Below the pieces are notes generated by a model. The model was not told where the DNA came from. It searched no databases and saw only the letters and a program-made list of their open reading frames with translations. A program made the translations under genes and the position numbers. A stretch of 64,000 nucleotides of DNA from Sphingobacterium allocomposti (GTDB lineage: Bacteria > Bacteroidota > Bacteroidia > Sphingobacteriales > Sphingobacteriaceae), in contig NZ_VNHX01000007.1 of NCBI RefSeq assembly GCF_008124885.1, positions 104,625 to 168,624 on the forward strand. The letters run 5' to 3'. Positions 1-6,750 of this stretch are shown in pieces; position 1 is the first letter of the stretch, and each line of letters opens with the position of its first letter.

Positions 1-641
1 CGTGTCCAATGGTTGTTATACCCACCCGCCGGCAGATCGACCAGCTTCTCACCGGTCCCCAATGGCTTGCCATCCCTGTAGGGGAACCTTAGCAGCGCAT
101 CCGTATTGGCAACGTAAAACCAGTCTCCATGCACGAGCATCCCATAGGGCTGGGACAGGCCTGACAGCACCATCTCCTTCTCGTCGGCCATCCCGTCGCC
201 GTCCGTGTCGCGGAACCGCCACACCTCATTCGGGCTCGCACTTCTAAACTGGTTCCTCGAATCTACTTTCTCATCTTTATCGCCCGGTTTTTCCGTACGG
301 GCCTGTGCCACGAAAACATTTCCGTCCGGTGCTACATATATATTCCGCGGGCTATTCAGCCCATCCGCAAAGCGGGCCACCTTAAAGCCCTTGGCCGCCT
401 CGGGATGCCGGCCTTCTTTCCACCCTAAAATTTTGGCAAACTTATTTTTTGATGGTGTGGCCAATGGCTCCTGTGGGACGATCTGCAATCCATATTCTGT
501 ATCGTGCGCCAGCGAATCGGTTCCTCCATTTTTAATCCGGTGTGAATCCCGCTTCGTATTACCGCACGATGCGGTAAAAATTAGAACGCCTATAGCTGCC
601 AGAAAACGGAACCTGCGGTCTGCTACCCTTCTTTTAACCAT
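1..641 (-). CDS. PQQ-dependent sugar dehydrogenase-like lipoprotein, N-terminal part (cut by window edge)
   Basis: The frame reads from an ATG at 641 down to base 1 without a stop; the rest lies outside the window. The N-terminus MVKRRVADRRFRFLAAIG leads to a lipobox-like TASC at about residue 26, so an exported lipoprotein is likely. After a low-complexity linker comes the start of a beta-propeller with FADGLNSPRNIYVAPDGNVF, DTDGDGMADE, GLSQPYGMLV and YNNHWT. These match the L-sorbosone dehydrogenase/soluble glucose dehydrogenase group (PQQ-type sugar oxidoreductases) in the family pattern I know. AAGGAG sits about 8 bases before the ATG, a good ribosome site for this genome. Substrate and catalytic residues cannot be judged because the C-terminal part is absent. 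Confidence 0.8.
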   Translation of the reverse strand, partial: MVKRRVADRRFRFLAAIGVLIFTASCGNTKRDSHRIKNGGTDSLAHDTEYGLQIVPQEPLATPSKNKFAKILGWKEGRHPEAAKGFKVARFADGLNSPRNIYVAPDGNVFVAQARTEKPGDKDEKVDSRNQFRSASPNEVWRFRDTDGDGMADEKEMVLSGLSQPYGMLVHGDWFYVANTDALLRFPYRDGKPLGTGEKLVDLPAGGYNNHWT

Positions 642-795
642 TGTCAATCTCCTTTTCTTTACTTTAACAACAAATTATTCACCTAAGTTATAACAGAAAA
701 AATGCAGAATGGTTCTCTACAGGTTTACACTCCGTAAAAAATCGTATCGGCAACGCGGCAATGGCCATATCTGCCCCACAAGAGCGGACCAACGC

Positions 796-826
796 TTGCC
801 ACGAACTTTTTTATTCGTAACTTTAC
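796..826 (+). promoter_or_regulatory. Candidate Bacteroidota promoter of the histidine kinase gene
   Basis: TTG at 796-798 is followed after 19 bases by TAACTTTA (818-825), one mismatch from the TAnnTTTG -7 box. The expected transcript start is near 832, about 30 bases before the ATG at 864. Confidence 0.4.
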
Positions 827-863
827 GACTTACCAACGACCGAAAGGAATCGCTTTACCTGAA

Positions 864-2195
864 ATGGGAGATGTCTTATTTATCTATAAAAGACTCATAA
901 ACACGGGAGTAAATCCGGGGAGGTCCTATTTGGAAAATAAGCGTACACAGATGCTCAATCTTATTGCCGCTATGTGTGCTCCGCTGACTCTCTTTTTTTT
1001 TGTTTTAAATATCTCCGAGTCCCGCTATCTGCTTTCGGCCATTAATCTATCAAACTGTCTCGTTTCCGCATCCGTCTTTGCGCTTCATCGCGTCGGCCGT
1101 TATGGTACCGCGCGGATCATGCTGTTGGGCTTTAATTTCATCTTCTTCACGCTTGGTAATTATTTTTATCAGAACGGATCGATATATTTTTTACTTAGCA
1201 TTTTAATTGTCAGTATCTTGGTATACGACAGCAAATGGCTACAAACCCTCTTTGCAGGAAGCATTATCGCGATTATCGTCTGGCTGACGTTTTACCCCAA
1301 CCCCGCCATAGAGGCTGATCAACTTTCCATGGGCAGGAAAATGATGAATACCGTAGGTGCGCTCTTCTTCATCGCTTTTATTATCGCTTTCTTTAAACAT
1401 ATCCAATATGATTATCAGGCCAAGATCGAAGAGCAGCATAAGAGGCTGAAGGACATAAACGACAATATGCAGAACCTGTTTTCCATTGTCTCCCACGATA
1501 TCAAAAGCCCACTGGCGTCCCTGCAGAACATGCTCTCGCTTTTCAAGGCCAATCTGCTGTCGGCAGAAAATGCACAACATTCCATCAACCTGATGAACAA
1601 ACGCGTTGTGCAGCTCAATATAACCCTCGAAAATCTCCTCCACTGGAGCAGTAAAAACCTGGACGGCATAGAGACCCACCCGAGCTACATTAATATACGT
1701 AACGCGGTCAAAGAAACCTGCTACTTCTTCGAACCCCTGGCCGAGCAAAAGGCCATTACGTTTACCATCAATATACCGGAAGGCCTCTTCGTCTTCGCCG
1801 ACTACGACCAGCTGGGAATCATTCTACGCAATCTGGTCAGTAATGCTATTAAATTCAGCTTCCCGAACGCATCCATATGCCTGACGGCCAAACCGAAAGG
1901 ACAACAGGTACATCTTCAGGTCATTGACTTTGGGACGGGCATGGAACAGGAAAAAGCCACGCAATTGTTTCTGCACCTTCAAAGCCCCATGTTCGGTACG
2001 GACGGAGAACGCGGATCAGGTGTAGGTCTTTTGTTGTGCAGCGAGCTGGTCAGGCGGAACGGAGGAACGATTACGGCCACCAGCAATCCGAACCAGGGGT
2101 CGATATTTACGGTCACGCTGCCCGCGGGCGTACCGAAAAGCCCGTCCGGAAACCAGACGTCAGGAGAGACGACGACGAAGCAATCGATCTTCTAA
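864..2195 (+). CDS. Membrane sensor histidine kinase
   Basis: The 443-residue protein has an N-terminal block of about six hydrophobic segments (residues 30-180), a short coiled linker, and then a full kinase core. The H box is SIVSHDIKSPL (about 211), the N box NLVSNAIKFS, the G1 box DFGTGM and the G2 box GSGVGLL. It should autophosphorylate on the H-box histidine and pass the phosphate to a response regulator. The sensor block resembles other multi-TM kinases of Bacteroidota without a named ligand domain. No response regulator gene lies beside it, so it is an orphan here. An internal ATG at 951 (MLNLIAAM) is a possible alternative start. The stop codon is immediately followed by a heptamer repeat block. 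Confidence 0.85.
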   Translation: MGDVLFIYKRLINTGVNPGRSYLENKRTQMLNLIAAMCAPLTLFFFVLNISESRYLLSAINLSNCLVSASVFALHRVGRYGTARIMLLGFNFIFFTLGNYFYQNGSIYFLLSILIVSILVYDSKWLQTLFAGSIIAIIVWLTFYPNPAIEADQLSMGRKMMNTVGALFFIAFIIAFFKHIQYDYQAKIEEQHKRLKDINDNMQNLFSIVSHDIKSPLASLQNMLSLFKANLLSAENAQHSINLMNKRVVQLNITLENLLHWSSKNLDGIETHPSYINIRNAVKETCYFFEPLAEQKAITFTINIPEGLFVFADYDQLGIILRNLVSNAIKFSFPNASICLTAKPKGQQVHLQVIDFGTGMEQEKATQLFLHLQSPMFGTDGERGSGVGLLLCSELVRRNGGTITATSNPNQGSIFTVTLPAGVPKSPSGNQTSGETTTKQSIF

Positions 2196-2496
2196 TAGCT
2201 AATGGCAGATGGCAGATGGCAGATGGCTATAGCCGTAAAGGCGTTGATTTGCAAAATTGTAAAGCGAGAGGCTAATAGCGGATGGCTATTGGCAGATAGC
2301 TAATGGCAGATGGCAAATGGCTATAGGCCAGCAGCCATTAGCTAGTAGCCGCAGAGTCGTTGATTTGTGAAGTCGCGAGAAGGTACGACGAAGCGATCTA
2401 ACCTGCTAACTATTCTAACTTCCAATTTCTCACTTCTCATATCTCATATCTCACTTCTCATATCTCACGTCTAATATCTGAGTTCTCACATCTATA

Positions 2497-2722
2497 TTGC
2501 CCCTCAACCCGGGGCGGGGTTTTACTTGGAAGGACCCAAGTAAACAAGGTCCTCCGGCCGAGGTTCTTGGTGCTACCGTGCCTTATCATAGCCTAAACCG
2601 TTCCGAACTTACTGCGTTCAGACAAGGAACGGTTCTTAACGGCTATTATGGCGGCCCGCTGACGCAGTCGAACCAATGCCGGTCCTTCCCCCAGTGCAAG
2701 GCCGTGGAACCGTGAAGACTAC
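2497..2722. other. Structured non-coding element inside array 1
   Basis: About 225 GC-richer bases interrupt the heptamers and hold several strong hairpins. TTTACTTGG (2521-2529) pairs with CCAAGTAAA (2536-2544). AACCGTTCC (2596-2604) pairs with GGAACGGTT (2626-2634), and the flanks CATAGCC and GGCTATTATG extend this stem. A 72-codon frame crosses it but shows no family pattern. It could be a structured RNA or a small non-autonomous repeat; I cannot name it. Confidence 0.5.
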
Positions 2723-2772
2723 TTCGTAGTTAGATGGGTTGTTCGTAAAGTCGTGGCTCTTGGCGTAAAGAT

Positions 2773-2846
2773 TGACCCCGTAGGGGTCATATATTCATAG
2801 AAAAATGTGACATCCATCAGACGACCCTGACGGGGTCGAATATATT
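2773..2846. repeat. Double-hairpin repeat element, copy 1
   Basis: Two hairpins, TGACCCCGTAGGGGTCA (2773-2789) and CGACCCTGACGGGGTCG (2822-2838), are separated by about 32 bases. The same arrangement recurs at 17832-17897. The first stem there carries a compensated base-pair change (GACCTC/GAGGTC), which indicates that pairing is kept. Confidence 0.7.
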
Positions 2847-3373
2847 AGCGATTGGGGGAGATCGTGAAGTCGTTGATTTGCAAAGCCGTAAAGCGAGAGG
2901 CTAATGGCAGATAGCTAATGGCAGATGGCAGATGGCTATAGGCCAGCAGCCATAAGCTAGTAGCCGCAGAGTCGTTGATTTGCAAAGCCGTAAAGCGAGA
3001 GGCTAATGGCTAATGGCTATTAGCAGATGGCAGATGGCAGATAGCTAATGGCAGATGGCAGATGGCTATAGGCCAGCAGCCATAAGCTAGTAGCCGCAGA
3101 GTCGTTGATTTGTGAAGTCGTAAGCGAGAAGCTAATGGCTATTAGCAGATGGCAGATGGCAGATGGCAAATGGCTATAGGCCAGCAGCCATAAGCTAGTA
3201 GCCGCAGAGTCGTTGATTTGTGAAGTCGCGAGAAGGTACGACGAAGCGATCTAACCTGCTAACTATTCTAACTTCCAATTTCTCACTTCTCATATCTCAT
3301 ATCTCACTTCTCATATCTCATATCTCATATCTCACGTCTAATATCTCACTTCTAACTTCTCACTTCTAAAACA

Positions 3374-3404
3374 TTGTACCTAAAAAACAGTTTATCTAAA
3401 TTTG
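3374..3404 (+). promoter_or_regulatory. Promoter of the cupin gene
   Basis: TTG (3374-3376), 20 bases, then TAAATTTG (3397-3404): an exact match to the Bacteroidota TTG/TAnnTTTG consensus. The start would be near 3410, giving a leader of about 13 bases. Confidence 0.7.
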
Positions 3405-3422
3405 GTAAACTAAAAGCAACAT

Positions 3423-3752
3423 ATGACAGCTTTATTTGGCGACGATAAACATATCCCATGGGTCGACTTGGGGAAAGGCGTAAAACGGAAGGTGATGGTA
3501 TACAACGAAGAACTAATGGTTGTCAGGGTACAGTTCGAAACAGGTGCCGTCGGCGAACTCCATCGGCATCCTCACACCCAGACTTCCTATGTCAGCGCAG
3601 GGAAGTTCAAGTATACCATAAACGGCCGGGAGCAAATCATGGAGCAGGGCGACGTATGCCTCGTTCCGGGCGGTCAGCTCCACGGATGTGAATGTCTGGA
3701 AGCGGGCGAGCTCATAGACGCCTTTACCCCCTATCGGGAGGACATGATCTAG
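3423..3752 (+). CDS. Cupin-domain protein, KdgF-like
   Basis: This 109-residue protein is a single cupin barrel. Motif 1 is HRHPHTQTSYVSAGKF (about residues 48-63), motif 2 is QGDVCLVPGGQLHGCECLE (about 75-93), and the C-terminus is FTPYREDMI. The His-rich motif 1 and the ending match the KdgF family, which in pectin/alginate degradation promotes ring opening of unsaturated uronates (family knowledge). No lyase or kdg gene is adjacent, so the substrate is inference. There is no signal peptide, so it is cytoplasmic. The ATG has no clear Shine-Dalgarno site; a strong promoter lies 20 bases upstream. It sits directly behind a heptamer repeat block. Confidence 0.75.
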   Translation: MTALFGDDKHIPWVDLGKGVKRKVMVYNEELMVVRVQFETGAVGELHRHPHTQTSYVSAGKFKYTINGREQIMEQGDVCLVPGGQLHGCECLEAGELIDAFTPYREDMI

Positions 3753-3770
3753 CAGCTACGGCGGCACCCG

Positions 3771-4025
3771 CTAGTCTTCCACGACAAAGCGGATTTCCTG
3801 CATCGAGCGGCGGTCGCGGAAGCTCACCGAAAGCCGCTCACGGATGCCGTGAAGCAGCTCGTAGTTGGGATCCGCCTTATACGCGCGTTCAATCTCCCGG
3901 AGTGCAACAAGCACGTCCTGATCGTCGTCACATTCTTTATACACCTCCTCGGAGAATGTCCCTAAGTGTCGGTCCTCGACACTTCTGACTATTTTAATCC
4001 GTCTTTCGGGTATCGTGATTTCCAT
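3771..4025 (-). CDS. Small protein of unknown function (84 aa)
   Basis: I do not recognise this protein. It is charged, soluble and begins MEITIPERRIKIVRSVEDRH; the middle (DDDQDVLVALREIERAYK) looks alpha-helical and it ends in an RFVVED tail. No signal peptide or metal motif is visible. It converges with the cupin gene, with 18 bases between stops. It is kept because the composition is protein-like and no better frame covers the region. Confidence 0.5.
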   Translation of the reverse strand: MEITIPERRIKIVRSVEDRHLGTFSEEVYKECDDDQDVLVALREIERAYKADPNYELLHGIRERLSVSFRDRRSMQEIRFVVED

Positions 4026-4107
4026 ATGTTAATAACCGTGTTAAAAATTTCAACCAGCGTTCGATTCAAACCTTCTAGACGATGCGTTGCCACTGAATGC
4101 TGATCCC

Positions 4108-4308
4108 TTAATTTTGCGTTCCCTGATTTCCCTGTTGCATGATGCTGTCCCGAGGCACCTCCCTCGCCGCCGAATCGCCGATGCTATCATCCTGAACGGT
4201 CGGCGCCGCCGACTCTGGCCTGTTGTGTACGTTGGTACTGCTCTGGCATCCTCCAAGAATGCTGATCAAGCCCGATAATCCTAGTATACACCAAATTTGC
4301 TTATTCAT
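4108..4308 (-). CDS. Small lipoprotein (66 aa)
   Basis: MNKQIWCILGLSGLISILGGCQ is a typical lipoprotein signal with the lipobox LGGC at residues 18-21. The remaining 45 residues are polar and low in complexity (QSSTNVHNRPE...), without a known domain. GAGGAGG lies 5-11 bases before the ATG and is one of the best ribosome sites in the window, which supports translation. It may be transcribed with the 84-residue gene downstream (82-base gap). Function unknown. Confidence 0.6.
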   Translation of the reverse strand: MNKQIWCILGLSGLISILGGCQSSTNVHNRPESAAPTVQDDSIGDSAAREVPRDSIMQQGNQGTQN

Positions 4309-4518
4309 ACCACCTCCTCTTTTTTTACTTATTTAACACAGATGTCAACAGGCGGTTCCCCGCCTACACAAATTCGCGTATATGCTCCGTAAGAAAAGGT
4401 GTTTTTCTTAGAAAAAAGGGGGAAACACGCGCGCGGTGCACGCGCTACCGGAGCAGCGGGCGGCAGTGGTCTTTTGCTATTACCGAAAAAAGGCCGAATA
4501 CCATTCCGCGGACAAACG

Positions 4519-4549
4519 TTGCGGAAAGGCAAATAAATAGTTAGTTTTG
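4519..4549 (+). promoter_or_regulatory. Promoter of the P1-peptidase operon, nearly leaderless
   Basis: TTG (4519-4521), 20 bases, TAGTTTTG (4542-4549): an exact consensus match. The predicted start (about 4554-4557) falls on or next to the ATG at 4557, so the mRNA may have no leader. No other in-frame ATG precedes the signal peptide. Confidence 0.65.
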
Positions 4550-4556
4550 ATAATAG

Positions 4557-5711
4557 ATGATACGATTCGGCATTATACTGCTGTCACTTATGGCGGCGAT
4601 CGCTTCCTTCGCTCAGGAAGCGAACAAGGGAAAACGAGCGCGCGACTACGGCGTTGAGATCGGTGTCATGCCCACAGGGCGATGGAACGCCATTACCGAC
4701 GTGCAGGGCGTCAAAGTGGGCCATACGACCATTATCCGTGGAGACACTGTTCACACCGGAGTCACCGCAGTGCTACCGCATGGCGAAAACATCTTCCAGC
4801 ACAAGGTTCCGGCGGGCGTCCTCATTGGAAACGGCTTCGGGAAGCTAACAGGATCGAGCCAAATTGAAGAATTGGGCAATATAGAAACGCCCATCATTCT
4901 TACCAACACGTTGAGTGTCGGACCCGCCGTCGAGGCCGTAGTACGCTACACATTGTTACAGGAAGGCAATGAGAAAATACAATCGGTAAACGCAGTCGTC
5001 GGAGAAACCAACGATGGCACGTTGAACGACATACGCGGTATGCACGTATCCGCGGGGGATATTATTTCGGCCATTTCCGCAGCCCAATCGGGCGAGGTGG
5101 CCGAAGGAAATGTGGGCGCAGGTACCGGCACTGTCTGTTTCGGCTTCAAAGGGGGCATTGGAACGTCTTCCAGAAAGCTGCCACCATCCCTTGGCGGCTA
5201 CACCGTGGGCGTACTCGTCCAAAGTAACTATGGGGGAATACTGCAGATCAATGGGGCACCTGTCGGCGCTGAACTTCAGCAATATTCATTTCGTGACAAA
5301 CTACTCAACAATGTGGATGGGTCGTGCATGGTCATCGTCGCGACAGACGCGCCGCTGGATGCGCGAAACCTAAAACGGCTGGCGCACCGGGCCTTCCTCG
5401 GCCTCGGAAAAACAGGAGGCATAGCGTCCAACGGCAGCGGAGAATATTTCATCGCTTTTTCGACGAACGAACAGTCGCGTATTCCGCACCAGACAGAAGA
5501 CGCCGTGCTAACGCTGCCCACGCTGCAAAACGACTTCATGTCTCCGCTCTTCATGGCCGTCATCGAGGCCACCGAAGAAGCGGTCATCAACTCCCTCTTC
5601 GCGGCGGAGACCGTCAAAGGACACCACGGCATTATTCAGGCACTGCCGAAGGAAAAAGTACTACCTATTCTCGAAAAATATAACGCAATAAAAACAAACG
5701 TAAAACCATAA
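4557..5711 (+). CDS. P1 family (DmpA-like) aminopeptidase, exported
   Basis: The 384-residue protein starts with a signal peptide (MIRFGIILLSLMAAIASFAQ, cleavage after about 20). It continues as a peptidase family S58 fold: GRWNAITDVQGVKVGHTT, TPIILTNTLSVGPAVEAV, VVGETNDG and GNVGAGTGTVCFGFKGGIG. The autoprocessing site is DGS (residues 254-256, before CMVIVATDAPL). Ser256 should be the nucleophile freed as the N-terminus of the beta chain, as in DmpA. Family members release N-terminal L-residues from peptides and hydrolyse D-residue amides and esters. Here it would act in the periplasm. The aminotransferase gene follows after 8 bases, so the two form an operon. The length is normal for the family. 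Confidence 0.88.
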   Translation: MIRFGIILLSLMAAIASFAQEANKGKRARDYGVEIGVMPTGRWNAITDVQGVKVGHTTIIRGDTVHTGVTAVLPHGENIFQHKVPAGVLIGNGFGKLTGSSQIEELGNIETPIILTNTLSVGPAVEAVVRYTLLQEGNEKIQSVNAVVGETNDGTLNDIRGMHVSAGDIISAISAAQSGEVAEGNVGAGTGTVCFGFKGGIGTSSRKLPPSLGGYTVGVLVQSNYGGILQINGAPVGAELQQYSFRDKLLNNVDGSCMVIVATDAPLDARNLKRLAHRAFLGLGKTGGIASNGSGEYFIAFSTNEQSRIPHQTEDAVLTLPTLQNDFMSPLFMAVIEATEEAVINSLFAAETVKGHHGIIQALPKEKVLPILEKYNAIKTNVKP

Positions 5712-5719
5712 AAGCACGC

Positions 5720-6571
5720 ATGCAACCCCTAAAAGCTATAATCAACGGACGTCTTTTGTTGGACAATGAGGCAACCCTGAGTATCCACGATCTATCCGTC
5801 ACCCGCGGCTACGGCATATTCGACTACTTCAAGACGGTCGATGGGCGCCCCATATTCTGGGAAGATAGTCTCGACCGGTTCTTCCACTCTGCACAGCTCA
5901 TGGATCTTCCCGTCCCGTACACACGCACGGAACTAAAAGACCAAATACAGACGTTGATGCAAGCCAACCAGATCGCCGACTCCGGAATCAAGTTATTACT
6001 TACCGGCGGGGACAGTCCGGACGGCTATAGCATCGGAATCCCTAACCTGATAATTACCCAGCATCCGTTACAGCGGAATGCCGACAAAGAGCAGAACGGA
6101 ATAAAGCTCATCACTTACGCGTATCACCGTCCTTTCAGCAGAGTGAAAAGCACAGATTACGTAATGGGTATACAGGCGTTAAAAAAAGCAAAAGCCGCCG
6201 GCGCAGAAGATGTTGTCTACGTACAGCATGGCCTACTCTCCGAATGTCCACGGGCAAATATCTTTCTGATTGACAAGGACGGTACATTGATTACGCCTGA
6301 GGAAGATGTTCTCGCAGGCGTGACAAGAAGATACATACTGGAAATGGCCCGCCCACATATGAAAGTCGAAACACGCAATGTGACGTTGGAGGATATGACA
6401 AACGCCTCCGAAGCGTTTATCAGCAGCACGACGAAGAACATCACGCCCGTATTGCAAATCGATGACGTCGTATACGGAAAGCAGCCGGGTCCGCACACAA
6501 GGATGCTTCAATCCCTGCTTAATCAGCTGATATACGACAGAGAAGCGGCGTCTGCTACACACCTGCCGTAG
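5720..6571 (+). CDS. Class IV (branched-chain/D-amino acid type) aminotransferase
   Basis: This is a 283-residue PLP enzyme of fold type IV. RGYGIFDYFKTVDGRPIFWE is the N-terminal signature. The PLP lysine lies in FSRVKSTDYVMG (about residue 143), and LSECPRANIFLI corresponds to the E-x-x-x-N-I-F cofactor motif. Related enzymes are BCAT (IlvE), D-amino acid transaminase and aminodeoxychorismate lyase (PabC). The sequence alone does not settle which. It has no signal peptide and is cytoplasmic. Co-transcription with the DmpA-like peptidase suggests use of amino acids freed from peptides, possibly D-residues (inference). Confidence 0.85.
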   Translation: MQPLKAIINGRLLLDNEATLSIHDLSVTRGYGIFDYFKTVDGRPIFWEDSLDRFFHSAQLMDLPVPYTRTELKDQIQTLMQANQIADSGIKLLLTGGDSPDGYSIGIPNLIITQHPLQRNADKEQNGIKLITYAYHRPFSRVKSTDYVMGIQALKKAKAAGAEDVVYVQHGLLSECPRANIFLIDKDGTLITPEEDVLAGVTRRYILEMARPHMKVETRNVTLEDMTNASEAFISSTTKNITPVLQIDDVVYGKQPGPHTRMLQSLLNQLIYDREAASATHLP

Positions 6572-6684
6572 TAGCTCCGGCTCTTTTGAGACCGGCAGCC
6601 CCTATACTTTCGATAATGCCGCGGAGTATGGGGGCATACTTCGCCGGACACAAAGCCCCCTATAGGAAGACCGCCTATAATAGC

Positions 6685-6716
6685 CGAAGCGATGAATGTT
6701 GGCATTCATCGCTTCG
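6685..6716. terminator. Perfect 14-bp hairpin between convergent genes
   Basis: CGAAGCGATGAATG, loop TTGG, CATTCATCGCTTCG. It lies between the ends of the aminotransferase and SusD genes, so it probably ends transcription from one or both sides, although no T run follows. Confidence 0.55.
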
Positions 6717-6750
6717 TTGCGGCAAACCCGCGCTATTTTATACTACCGTT

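Larger units (their letters stand above)
2196..3370. repeat. Degenerate heptanucleotide repeat block (array 1)
   Basis: This gene-free stretch is built mainly from two heptamer families. One is GGCAGAT/GGCTATA/GCTAATG (for example 2200-2230, 2293-2345, 2900-2960, 3010-3075, 3130-3200). The other is TCTCATA/TCTCACT/TCTAATA (2420-2490 and 3278-3367). Linking words such as GTCGTTGATTTG recur at about 2351, 2870, 2971, 3105 and 3209. A segment of about 145 bases is duplicated nearly exactly (2333-2478 and 3182-3347). The block begins at the stop codon of the kinase gene and ends just before the promoter of the cupin gene. Related words occur at 17720-18661. Reading frames inside it are short and I see no coding sense. 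Confidence 0.85.

Noticed and set aside
205..693. 162-codon plus-strand frame at the left edge
   Set aside because: It is the shadow of the sugar dehydrogenase gene on the minus strand, which has a lipobox, a ribosome site and family motifs.
1239..1748. 169-codon minus-strand frame within the histidine kinase gene
   Set aside because: Antisense to the conserved kinase H box and membrane segments; no independent support.
2497..2715. 72-codon frame in the hairpin-rich island
   Set aside because: The stems explain the open frame, no ribosome site precedes it and no family pattern is visible.
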